Origin: Bovifimicola ammoniilytica
Lineage (GTDB): Bacteria; Bacillota; Clostridia; Lachnospirales; Lachnospiraceae
Reading direction: 5' to 3'
Length of the DNA stretch: 64,000 nucleotides
Assembly: GCF_025567085.1 (NCBI RefSeq)
Contig: NZ_JAOQJN010000011.1
Span: 12,560-76,559 of the forward strand
The notes under the pieces were generated by a model. The model made no database searches. It was not told where the DNA came from and saw only the letters and a program-made list of their open reading frames with translations. Of this stretch, positions 45,116-53,679 are shown one piece after another; position 1 is the first letter of the stretch, and every line of letters starts with the position of its first letter. The translations under genes were made by a program, and so were the position numbers.

Positions 45116-45200
45116 AATTTTATATTTTATTACTTATCGAATTGAGATAGTAATTTGAAAATAGTGTGAAAAATAATGCAGATGCGATTATTGTTCACAC

Positions 45201-45309
45201 GGCTATTTGTTTCTGAGCGAAAGCAAATAGCTTTATGGCAGATGAGAAATCTCCTGTGCAAATTTCTCATCGCTTCATCTCAATAAGTTGCTCAGAAATG
45301 GAGATTCCT
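45201..45309 (+). repeat. Dispersed leader repeat, copy 2, upstream of nrdD
   Basis: It begins GGCTATTTGTTTCTGAGCGA and forms a hairpin with the following AAGCAAATAGC. The mini-ORF ATG at 45235 encodes M-A-D-E-K-S-P and stays in frame with nrdD for 25 codons. The 3' end, GCTCAGAAATGGAG, is the nrdD ribosome binding site. It lies between the nrdD promoter and the gene, so it forms most of the 5' leader. Confidence 0.85.
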
Positions 45310-47472
45310 ATGAAAATAATTAAACGAAGCGGTGCAGAAGTCCAATTTGACATAAGAAAAATATCTGCCGCAGTAAAAAAAGCTAATGAAGGTGTAATTG
45401 ACAGTGAAAAACTTACTAACGAACAGATTGAGATAATCTCTGAAAACGTCACTAAAATATGCAGTGATATGGAACGTTCTCTTAATGTAGAAGAAATTCA
45501 GGATTTAGTAGAGAATCAGATAATGAATGAGAAAGCATTTGCAGTGGCTAGAAATTATATTACTTACAGATATAAACGTGCATTAGTAAGAAAATCTAAT
45601 TCTACCGACGAACAGATTCTAAGTCTTCTTCAATTTGATAACGAAGAAGTTAAACAGGAAAATTCTAACAAGAATCCTATGGTAAACAGCGTACAGCGTG
45701 ACTATATGGCAGGTGAAGTAAGCAAGGATATAACAAAAAGATTCCTGCTTCCCGAGGATATTTTAGATGCTCATGAAAAAGGAATTATACATTTTCATGA
45801 TGCAGATTATTTTGCACAGCATATGCACAACTGCTGTCTTATTAACCTTGAAGATATGCTCCAGAATGGAACTGTAATAAGTGAGACCACTATTGAGAAA
45901 CCTCACAGTTTCTCAACTGCCTGTAATATTGCTACACAGAGCATTGCTCAGATAGCAAGTTCACAATATGGTGGTCAGAGCATAACCCTTTCACATTTAG
46001 TTCCATTTGTACAGGTAAGCCGTGAGAAATTTCGTCGTGAGGTGCGTGACGAATTCATTGCAACCGGTATTGAAGCTACTGAAGAAACGATTAATAAAGT
46101 TGCTGAACTCAGAGTCAGAAAAGAAATTAAACAGGGTGTCCAGATGATTCAATATCAGGTCATAACCCTTATGACAACTAACGGCCAGGCTCCTTTCATC
46201 ACAATATTTATGTATCTTGATGAAGTTCCTGAAGGACAATTACGTGATGACTTAGCACTTGTGACCGAAGAAGTTCTTCGCCAGCGAATAATAGGTATTA
46301 AAAATGAAAAGGGTGTATATATTACTCCTGCTTTTCCTAAGCTTATCTATGTTCTTGAAGAAGATAACATACATAAGGACAGTAAATATTGGTATCTTAC
46401 TAAGCTAGCTGCCGAATGTACTGCTAAGAGAATGGTTCCTGACTACATATCAGAGAAAATCATGAAGAAACTTAAAGATGGTAATTGCTATCCTTGTATG
46501 GGCTGCCGTTCATTCTTAACTGTATATAAAGACGAGAATGATAAATATAAATTCTACGGAAGATTTAATCAGGGAGTCGTTACACTTAACTTAGTCGATG
46601 TAGCTTGTTCATCCGGTGGAGATTATGATAAGTTCTGGAAGATATTAGATGAACGTCTTGATTTATGCAAACGTGCACTTATGTGTCGTCACAACCGTCT
46701 TAAAGGTACTCCATCAGATGTCGCACCTATCTTATGGCAATATGGTGCATTAGCGAGATTAAAGAAAGGTGAAACCATAGACAAGTTATTATATAATGGT
46801 TATTCTACTATTTCTCTTGGATATGCCGGTCTATATGAGTGTACTAAATATATGACTGGCAAGTCACATGTTGACCCTGATGGTAAGACTTTCGCACTCA
46901 AAGTAATGCATTGTCTTAACGATGCCTGCCATAAATGGGCTGATGAGACAAATATTGACTTCAGCCTTTACGGAACACCACTTGAGTCTACTACTTATAA
47001 ATTTGCTAAATGCTTACAGAAACGATTTGGCAAAATTCCCGGTGTAACCGATAGAAACTACATTACAAACAGTTATCACGTTCATGTAACTGAACAAATT
47101 GATGCATTTACCAAGCTTAAATTTGAATCAGAATTTCAAGAATTATCCCCAGGTGGTGCAATCAGTTATGTCGAAGTACCAAATCTTCAAAACAACCTAG
47201 ATGCCGTACTGGAAGTAATGAAATATATCTATGACAACATAATGTATGCTGAACTTAATACTAAGAGTGATTATTGTCAGGTCTGTGATTATAACGGAGA
47301 AATTCAGATTGTTACTGATGATGATGGTAAACTCGTATGGGAATGTCCTAACTGTGGTAACCGTAATCAGGATAAAATGAATGTTGCCAGAAGAACTTGT
47401 GGTTATATAGGTACACAATTCTGGAATCAGGGACGTACACAGGAGATTAAAGACAGAGTATTACATTTATAA
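45310..47472 (+). CDS. nrdD: Anaerobic ribonucleoside-triphosphate reductase (class III)
   Basis: A 720-residue glycyl radical enzyme that reduces ribonucleotides without oxygen. The N-terminal ATP-cone (IIKRSGAEVQFDIRKISAAV) is followed by the ten-stranded barrel with NCCLINLEDML. The C-terminus has the zinc site CQVCDY...CPNCG and the glycyl radical loop RTCGYIGTQFW. I start at MKIIKRSG (45310), six bases after GGAG; the frame is open 25 codons upstream through a dispersed repeat (from 45235), which may or may not be translated as an extension. No nrdG activase gene is adjacent. Confidence 0.95.
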   Translation: MKIIKRSGAEVQFDIRKISAAVKKANEGVIDSEKLTNEQIEIISENVTKICSDMERSLNVEEIQDLVENQIMNEKAFAVARNYITYRYKRALVRKSNSTDEQILSLLQFDNEEVKQENSNKNPMVNSVQRDYMAGEVSKDITKRFLLPEDILDAHEKGIIHFHDADYFAQHMHNCCLINLEDMLQNGTVISETTIEKPHSFSTACNIATQSIAQIASSQYGGQSITLSHLVPFVQVSREKFRREVRDEFIATGIEATEETINKVAELRVRKEIKQGVQMIQYQVITLMTTNGQAPFITIFMYLDEVPEGQLRDDLALVTEEVLRQRIIGIKNEKGVYITPAFPKLIYVLEEDNIHKDSKYWYLTKLAAECTAKRMVPDYISEKIMKKLKDGNCYPCMGCRSFLTVYKDENDKYKFYGRFNQGVVTLNLVDVACSSGGDYDKFWKILDERLDLCKRALMCRHNRLKGTPSDVAPILWQYGALARLKKGETIDKLLYNGYSTISLGYAGLYECTKYMTGKSHVDPDGKTFALKVMHCLNDACHKWADETNIDFSLYGTPLESTTYKFAKCLQKRFGKIPGVTDRNYITNSYHVHVTEQIDAFTKLKFESEFQELSPGGAISYVEVPNLQNNLDAVLEVMKYIYDNIMYAELNTKSDYCQVCDYNGEIQIVTDDDGKLVWECPNCGNRNQDKMNVARRTCGYIGTQFWNQGRTQEIKDRVLHL

Positions 47473-47478
47473 TTATTT

Positions 47479-47546
47479 GAGTACATTTAAAGACACACAC
47501 TTAAACCGATGTATCCGGCTTAAGTGTGTGTCTTTTGAATGTACTC
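47479..47546. terminator. Strong bidirectional terminator after nrdD
   Basis: GAGTACATT.AAAGACACACACTTAA pairs with TTAAGTGTGTGTCTTT..AATGTACTC around a 15-base loop, with AAAA following. It separates converging nrdD and the minus-strand signalling gene. Confidence 0.85.
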
Positions 47547-47596
47547 AAAATTTGATTCAAAAAAAAGATATCTTACAAATTTTCCTGACCATTTTC

Positions 47597-50197
47597 TTAA
47601 CCAAAAAGTTCTGATAACTTATCCGCAATATCATTCTTTCTACGTCTGTTATTCTTGCGACTAACCGATTCCATTACATTATCAATTCGTTTAAGCACCG
47701 TTTCTCTTACAAATGGTTTAGTTATATAATCACTTATACCTAAGGATATCAGTTCCATCTGAGATTCTTTAGACGAATCTGATGTCATTACGATAACTGG
47801 AATGTCTTCATATTTTTCATCTTTCTTAATGATACTTAAGAATTCTTTACCATCCATATACGGCATAATTAAATCAAGTATTATTATGTCAATTACTCCC
47901 GATTCCTTAAGTTTAATTAAGGCATCATTTCCATTCTCTGCCTCAACTATATCATATTTATCGCTAAACATTTCTGCCAACATCAGTCTGTTAAGTCTGT
48001 AGTCATCGACAATTAACATTCTTCCTTTGTTTTTCTTCTTCTCGCCATCTACTTCCTTACGATAGATACTGAGAATACTATCTATCTCTTTCTGTGCCGT
48101 GATGTCATTAAGTGTACCAAATAAAAGGTGTTTGTTTCCTATCTTCTGTATATATTGTAATCTTAACTTTACCCACATATTAGTACCATTATTCTTAATT
48201 CTTTCATATTCAGCCTCTGCAATTTTCTTAGTTCTTATAGCCGTCTCAAATGCACTAATTACATTTTCTTTGTAATTCTCATCTATTATAGAAATTGCAT
48301 TTTCTATCTTAAGTGCAGTATCTGAGCTTCCAAACATATCATAAAAACCCTCGTTAACTCTTAATAGTTCAACATTTCCATCTGAATATTCATATATTAC
48401 TATTGTCTGAAGATTATTACCAAATATCATCTCCATTTGAGGGTTCTTCTCAAATAGTGCATTTATATTTATCTGCTCTGAGTCTTCTGATTTATTCTTG
48501 CCCGATTCATTGTTATGAAATTCTTCATTCGAATCTATTAATTTCAGATAATCCTCAACTGGCATAGGTGATGCGAAATAATAGCCTTGAACATAATCAC
48601 AGCCAATACTTCTTAAGAATCTCGCCTGTTCATAAGTTTCAACACCCTCAACTACAACTGGAAGATTAATCCATTTAGCCATTCTTATTACTGAAGCTAG
48701 AATATTATCTCCCCTGCCCGGTATATCCGTATTGGATAGAAATCTCATATCTACTTTAAGTATATCGACAGAGATATCTTTTAAAGTATTAAGTGATGAA
48801 TAACCACTTCCAAAATCGTCCATTAATATTATGAAACCATATAACTGTAATTTAGTGATAATGTCCTTGATAACAACAGGATTTTCAACATATGCACTTT
48901 CTGTAAGTTCAAGATTTAATAGTGCTGGTGGTACATTATATTTATCAGTAAGTCCCTTGATAATATCTACTATCTTAGGATTATACATATTCACTCTTGA
49001 AACATTTACTGAAATCGAATAAGGTGTTCTTCCTTCGTCCATCCACTTTCTAAGGTACTTACATGCTTTCTCCCATACGTAATAATCTAATTTAGATATA
49101 TATCCATTCTTCTCTAAAACTGGAATAAATTCACCCGGCATTACCATTCCCTTGGTAGGATGAAACCATCTTACTAATGCCTCTGCACCATATGGCTTAT
49201 TATTCTCCAAACTATATTTAGGCTGGAAATACAAATCAAACTGTTCCTTTTCAATAGCACATTTCATATCATTGATTATTTCCTGCTCATGAATAATAGC
49301 CTTACTCATCTTATCATTATAAAATGTATAGAACTTAACATAATTGCCTTTGCTGTAATTAGATGCTAATGTAGCCCTGTTAAATATAGTCTCCATAGGA
49401 AGATTATTGTCCTCAATGACATATAACCCCAGGTTAGGAACAATATCATATTCAGGATTATATTTAGCTAACATATTTCTTATATCTGCAATACGACGTA
49501 AAATAGTTGATTCATCATATCTGTGACATATTCCAAATACATCAGATTCAATTCTTCCAAACGTCGCATAAGGCATAACCGAATAAACATCCTTTAATTG
49601 CTTACCGATATATACCAAAAGCTTGTCACCCTCATTATATCCGAAGAATGAGTTAACCATCTGGAATCTGTCCACATCAAACCTTATAAATACAAATTTC
49701 TTATCATTATTACACCTTAACATCTCTCTTGTCACGTCATAGAATTTCTTTTTATTATACATTCCCGTAAGGGGATCATATTCTGCAATATATTTAAGTT
49801 CATTAAATGTCGATAACTGACTTCTGTATATAGCATTTCTTAGTCTAGCCTTAACAATTCCCTTATCATATGGTTTTCTTATATAATCCCATGCCCCCAT
49901 ATTTAAAGCCCTTTTCTCATTATCAATTCCCTCAAGGCCTGTTGTAATGATTATAGGAATATTTTTCCAATCACAATTCTCATTGATAATCTTAAGAAAT
50001 TCAAACCCATCTAAATTAGGCATACATAAATCAAGCAAAACAGCCGAAACTCCTCGGCAATGCTCCTTAATATATTCTATGCCGCCGTTACCATTATCAA
50101 ATTCATGAACCTCATAATTGTCCTCTAAATATGATACTAAAATTTTTCTGTTAACTTGCTCATCATCTATCACTAAAACTACTTTTTTTTCATTCAC
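47597..50197 (-). CDS. Response regulator with degenerate GGDEF, EAL, PAS and second receiver
   Basis: About 866 residues. Receiver 1 (about 5-120) has VIDDEQVNRK and the acceptor Asp in VLLDLCMPNLDG. The GGDEF domain (about 130-290) is degenerate: the signature is GRIESDVFGI. The EAL domain (about 295-550) is intact (EALVRWFHP, LELTESAY, LMDDFGSGYSSL, VVVEGVET), so it is probably a cyclic-di-GMP phosphodiesterase. A PAS domain and a second receiver (MLIVDDYRLNR, ILDLIMPYMDG) follow. The start is GTG at 50197 behind AGGAGG, nine bases away; 12 codons further upstream are open without such a site. Confidence 0.9.
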   Translation of the reverse strand: MNEKKVVLVIDDEQVNRKILVSYLEDNYEVHEFDNGNGGIEYIKEHCRGVSAVLLDLCMPNLDGFEFLKIINENCDWKNIPIIITTGLEGIDNEKRALNMGAWDYIRKPYDKGIVKARLRNAIYRSQLSTFNELKYIAEYDPLTGMYNKKKFYDVTREMLRCNNDKKFVFIRFDVDRFQMVNSFFGYNEGDKLLVYIGKQLKDVYSVMPYATFGRIESDVFGICHRYDESTILRRIADIRNMLAKYNPEYDIVPNLGLYVIEDNNLPMETIFNRATLASNYSKGNYVKFYTFYNDKMSKAIIHEQEIINDMKCAIEKEQFDLYFQPKYSLENNKPYGAEALVRWFHPTKGMVMPGEFIPVLEKNGYISKLDYYVWEKACKYLRKWMDEGRTPYSISVNVSRVNMYNPKIVDIIKGLTDKYNVPPALLNLELTESAYVENPVVIKDIITKLQLYGFIILMDDFGSGYSSLNTLKDISVDILKVDMRFLSNTDIPGRGDNILASVIRMAKWINLPVVVEGVETYEQARFLRSIGCDYVQGYYFASPMPVEDYLKLIDSNEEFHNNESGKNKSEDSEQININALFEKNPQMEMIFGNNLQTIVIYEYSDGNVELLRVNEGFYDMFGSSDTALKIENAISIIDENYKENVISAFETAIRTKKIAEAEYERIKNNGTNMWVKLRLQYIQKIGNKHLLFGTLNDITAQKEIDSILSIYRKEVDGEKKKNKGRMLIVDDYRLNRLMLAEMFSDKYDIVEAENGNDALIKLKESGVIDIIILDLIMPYMDGKEFLSIIKKDEKYEDIPVIVMTSDSSKESQMELISLGISDYITKPFVRETVLKRIDNVMESVSRKNNRRRKNDIADKLSELFG

Positions 50198-50299
50198 TGT
50201 ATACTTCCTCCTAAATGTCCAAAAATTGTTCATTTATTGCTTTCGACGTTCCGTTAAGAGATTATATGTTTATAATATTCTCTTAGCTATATAGTGTAA

Positions 50300-50328
50300 A
50301 TTTTACCATATTTTTATATTTCTTACAA
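50300..50328 (-). promoter_or_regulatory. Promoter of the REC-EAL-PAS-REC gene
   Basis: On the minus strand TTGTAA, 17 bases, TAAAAT lies about 105 bases before the GTG start. Between them AAGAGATTAT.../...TTCTCTT forms a leader hairpin near 50254-50284. Confidence 0.5.
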
Positions 50329-50373
50329 TGATTTTTGTATATTTTACACAATTAAAGCAAAAGTCAGAAAATC

Positions 50374-50421
50374 AGAAAAATAAAAGCGGAATATTCTCGT
50401 TTTCAAAGAATATTCCACTTT
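50374..50421 (-). terminator. Terminator of importer 2 operon
   Basis: AAAGTGGAATATTCT pairs with AGAATATTCCGCTTT (one G-U pair) around a 9-base loop and is followed by TATTTTTC on the minus strand. It begins 13 bases after the ATPase stop. Confidence 0.8.
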
Positions 50422-50433
50422 TACTATTTCTTT

Positions 50434-51207
50434 TTAATTGCCACATTCTATACTGATTTTATTAAACTCATCTAATAAATCATCTATTTTGACATTCTTC
50501 TTATCTTCACCCTTAATATCTAATACAACGTTTCCTTTATGCATCATAACAAGTCTGTCACCATATTCTACTGCATATCTGAGATTATGCGTCACCATCA
50601 TTGTTGTCAGTTTCTTCTCTTTAACGATTTTATCTGTAAGCTGCATAATTATTTCAGCTGTTTTAGGATCAAGTGCTGCTGTATGCTCATCAAGAATAAG
50701 AAATTCTATCGGTGTAAGTGTAGACATTATAAGAGCCATCGCCTGACGTTGTCCGCCTGATAAAGCACCAACCTTGACATTTAACTTATCTTCAAGTCCA
50801 AGATTGAGTTCTCTTAGCATTTCCCTATAGTCTTCTTTTCTCTTTTTATTAATTCCACTTGAAAGTCCGTACATTTTCCCTTTGTTATCTGCCAAGGACA
50901 TATTTTCAAGAATAGTAAGATTAGGCGATGTTCCCATTGCAGGATTCTGATATACCCTTCCGATTATCTTATGTCTTATATGCTCCTTCTTATTAGTTAT
51001 ATCTTCTTCGCCAATATAGATTTTACCGCTGTCTACTGGAATACTTCCACAGATTATATTAAGCATTGAAGTCTTTCCTGAACCATTACTTCCGACAATT
51101 GATACAAATTCTCCGTCTTGCACCTGAAAATTAAAGTCTTTAAACAGACACATCTGGTTGACTGTACCGGGATTATAATATTTATTTATATTTTTTAACT
51201 CTAGCAT
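50434..51207 (-). CDS. ABC transporter ATP-binding protein, importer 2 (Trp-type)
   Basis: A 257-residue ABC ATPase: Walker A GSNGSGKTSMLNIICG, signature ALSGGQRQAMALI, Walker B FLILDEHTAALDPK, and the H-loop in MMVTHNLRYAVEYG. It is the third gene of a T-box-controlled operon whose specifier is UGG, so the importer is probably for tryptophan or a precursor. I start at MLELKNINKYY (51207) behind ATGAGGATTAAA; the frame is open 25 more codons through a dispersed leader repeat, from an ATG at 51282. Confidence 0.92.
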   Translation of the reverse strand: MLELKNINKYYNPGTVNQMCLFKDFNFQVQDGEFVSIVGSNGSGKTSMLNIICGSIPVDSGKIYIGEEDITNKKEHIRHKIIGRVYQNPAMGTSPNLTILENMSLADNKGKMYGLSSGINKKRKEDYREMLRELNLGLEDKLNVKVGALSGGQRQAMALIMSTLTPIEFLILDEHTAALDPKTAEIIMQLTDKIVKEKKLTTMMVTHNLRYAVEYGDRLVMMHKGNVVLDIKGEDKKNVKIDDLLDEFNKISIECGN

Positions 51208-51317
51208 TTTAATCCTCATTTCTGAGCAACTTATTGCAAAAAAGCGATGATAATTTCGCACAGGCGACTTCTCATCTGCCATAAAAGCTATTTGCTTTCG
51301 CTCAGAAACAAATAGCC
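51208..51317 (-). repeat. Dispersed leader repeat, copy 3, upstream of importer 2 ATPase gene
   Basis: The minus strand begins GGCTATTTGTTTCTGAGCGA and forms a hairpin with AAGCAAATAGC. A mini-ORF (ATG 51282, M-A-D-E-K-S-P) follows, and the copy ends GCTCAGAAATGAGGATT before the ATPase ATG. The mini-ORF is in frame with the ATPase gene. It lies inside an operon, between permease and ATPase genes, and is about 85% identical to copy 2 by eye. Confidence 0.85.
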
Positions 51318-51362
51318 GTGTAAAAAATAATTGCATCCACATTTTTTTTACACTATTCACCT

Positions 51363-52262
51363 CTATTTAGCCTCTTCTTTGATGATTTTAGGCTTATTTT
51401 TAAACATATTACTGATTATTAAAATTAATAAGAATAATACTGCTGTTATAAGTTTTAAGTCTGATGCTTCCATACCCATATTAATTGCAATGGATATACA
51501 AGCTTTATATATAATTGAACCAAATATAACTGCTGAAGTTGCCTTTACAAATTTAATGTTCTTTAACAGTTTAGTTCCTATGATAACACTTGCAAGACCT
51601 ATAACCATTGTTCCTGTACCTGATGAAATCTCAAAGAAACCATTCATCTGGCAGTAAGCACTTCCTGCTAATGCTGCAAATGCATTGGCAATTGCAAGAC
51701 CTACTATCTTAGCAATACCTTTATTTTTAGCAACAGAAGTTACTAATACATCATTATCGCCTACTGCTCTTAATAAAAGTCCTGATTTCGTTTTCAGGTA
51801 CCAGTCAAGAACTAATTTAACAATTATAACTAAGATTGCGAGAACAATTATATATGAATATTTCTCAAGTGACTGTGGGATTATTTTATCCATAAATTTA
51901 TTTTCAAATATATTGTCCTTGGAAAATATAGCTACGTTGGCAGAGCCTGCAATTCTTAGGTTAATTGCATACAGACCTGTCATAACAATTATACCTGATA
52001 ATAAATCTCTTACTTTAAATACTACATGGATAATACCTGTAATTGTTCCTGCAATTGCTCCTGCCAATAACGCTGCAAGCAGTGTCACATATGGATTGAC
52101 ATCTTTCAAAATAAGCATTGCTGTTACTGCCGCACCTAACGGAAATGTGCTGTCTACTGACAAATCAGGGAAATCTAATATCTTATATGTAATATAGACA
52201 CCTAATGCCATTATCGAAAACAGCAATCCTTCTCTTATTACACCTAGAATAATATCTACCAT
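51363..52262 (-). CDS. ABC transporter permease, importer 2 (Trp-type)
   Basis: A 299-residue permease with about eight or nine hydrophobic segments. It begins FSIMALGVYITYKILDFPDL followed by SVDSTFPLGAAVTAML, closely like the first permease. It lies 16 bases after the binding protein gene; 155 bases separate it from the ATPase gene because a leader repeat is present there. Confidence 0.92.
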   Translation of the reverse strand: MVDIILGVIREGLLFSIMALGVYITYKILDFPDLSVDSTFPLGAAVTAMLILKDVNPYVTLLAALLAGAIAGTITGIIHVVFKVRDLLSGIIVMTGLYAINLRIAGSANVAIFSKDNIFENKFMDKIIPQSLEKYSYIIVLAILVIIVKLVLDWYLKTKSGLLLRAVGDNDVLVTSVAKNKGIAKIVGLAIANAFAALAGSAYCQMNGFFEISSGTGTMVIGLASVIIGTKLLKNIKFVKATSAVIFGSIIYKACISIAINMGMEASDLKLITAVLFLLILIISNMFKNKPKIIKEEAK

Positions 52263-52278
52263 TTTAAAGCTCCTAATC

Positions 52279-53280
52279 TTATTTATCTATTGTATCGAAT
52301 ACTTCTGCTGCAGACTCTTTCATTTCATCTGGTACTGTGATTCCAAGATTATCTGCAACCTTACTATTAATATATAAACTTGATTCTTCTATTGTCTCAA
52401 AGTTAATTTCACTTGCTTTTTTCTCACCTTTTAATACTTTAGCAGCCATTTTGCCTGTCTGGATACCTAATTCATAATAATCAAGACCTACTGTTGCAAG
52501 ACAACCGATTTTAACCTGCTCAATTTCACTTCCAAATACCGGAATATTCTTCTCTGATGCTTTCTGTAAAATAATTGGTAATGATGAAACAACTGTGTTA
52601 TCCGTAAGGTTATTAATACAGTCAACTTCATTTAATAATGAATCTGTTGCCAAAGGAATATCTGCTGATGTTGAAATACCTTTATCTACTATCTCAACTC
52701 CATATTTTGGTGCTAATTCTTTATATTCAGCAATTGCTGAAATAGAGTTAACTTCACTTGTACAGTAGATAATACCAATCTTCTTAACATTAGGTGTTAT
52801 CTGTGTAATCATCTCTAACTGTTTCTCAACTGGAAGTTTATCACTTGTTCCTGTTACTTCTCCGACAGGAGTTCCATCTTCTTTAGCAAGTTCTGCTTCA
52901 ATCGGATCTGTTATTGCAGTAAAAATAACAGGTATATTCTGTTTTCTTGCTGCACTGTATGCTGCCTGTGCCATCGGTGTTGCAATTCCGCAGATAAGGT
53001 CAACTTTATTTGAAACAAAATTAGAAATTATCTGGTTGGCAATTCCTGTATCTGCCTGTGAGTTTTTATATGTAATCTTAAGATTTTTACCCTCTTCATA
53101 CCCCTCCTGTTTAAGTCCCTCTATGAAACCATTACGACAATTATCTAATGAACCATGTTCTGCGAACTGTCCGATACCTATTGTAACTGTTGATGAATCT
53201 TTCTTATCACCACAACCTGTAAATACTCCCATTGCTAAAACTGCTGTCATTGCTAATGCTAATAATTTTCTCTTCTTCAT
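52279..53280 (-). CDS. ABC transporter substrate-binding lipoprotein, importer 2 (Trp-type)
   Basis: A 333-residue lipoprotein with signal peptide MKKRKLLALAMTAVLAMG and lipobox FTGC, then the ABC_sub_bind family domain (GIGQFAEHGSLDNCRNGF, GIATPMAQAAYSAARKQN, FTAITDPIEAELA, GTSDKLPVEKQLEM). I start at MKKRKLLAL because GGAG lies eight to nine bases upstream; 20 more codons are open toward the T-box. The upstream T-box with UGG specifier supports tryptophan-linked uptake, as in TrpX. It is the first gene of the operon. Confidence 0.93.
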   Translation of the reverse strand: MKKRKLLALAMTAVLAMGVFTGCGDKKDSSTVTIGIGQFAEHGSLDNCRNGFIEGLKQEGYEEGKNLKITYKNSQADTGIANQIISNFVSNKVDLICGIATPMAQAAYSAARKQNIPVIFTAITDPIEAELAKEDGTPVGEVTGTSDKLPVEKQLEMITQITPNVKKIGIIYCTSEVNSISAIAEYKELAPKYGVEIVDKGISTSADIPLATDSLLNEVDCINNLTDNTVVSSLPIILQKASEKNIPVFGSEIEQVKIGCLATVGLDYYELGIQTGKMAAKVLKGEKKASEINFETIEESSLYINSKVADNLGITVPDEMKESAAEVFDTIDK

Positions 53281-53356
53281 AATATTAATCTCCATTCCTG
53301 CGCCTATCCGCATAATCTGATTTGAATATAAAATATTCATATATGACTTTTACGGA

Positions 53357-53627
53357 ACAAAAAAGTCCCAAGCACTATTTCTAATGCTTGAGACGAATAA
53401 TTCCGCGGTACCACTCAAATTGATTTTTAAAAAATCCACTTAATCATATACAATCATATATGCCATACAATAACGGTAATGGTCTCCGTCAATTCATACT
53501 GTTAATTCTGAATTGCCCTCAAAAGTCCATTCAGCCAAAAATTCAATATTGCATTTCCACCATCTGCAACTCTCTGTAATTAAATACTAAAGCCTACTAC
53601 TCTTTCTCAAAGGTTTAAATATTTACT
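53357..53627 (-). promoter_or_regulatory. T-box riboswitch, tryptophan specifier (UGG)
   Basis: About 270 bases of leader RNA precede importer 2. The T-box antiterminator core AGTGGTACCGCGGAA lies at 53401-53415. The terminator GTCTCAAGCA...TGCTTGGGAC followed by TTTTTT lies at 53358-53394. Upstream are the stem I elements GAGTAGTAGGC, AGAGAGTTGCAGATGGTGGAAA and GCTGAATGGACTTTTGAG. In the last, GAA-TGG-AC places TGG (53527-53529) in the specifier position, so uncharged tRNA-Trp is expected to switch the operon on. Confidence 0.93.
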
Positions 53628-53633
53628 TTTCAT

Positions 53634-53662
53634 ATCTTAATACCTATTATTCTATTTGTCAA
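53634..53662 (-). promoter_or_regulatory. Promoter of the T-box/importer 2 operon
   Basis: On the minus strand TTGACA, 17 bases, TAAGAT lies immediately before the T-box leader. It is a strong sigma-A match; transcription would start near 53627. Confidence 0.75.
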
Positions 53663-53679
53663 GTACGAAAACTAAATTT

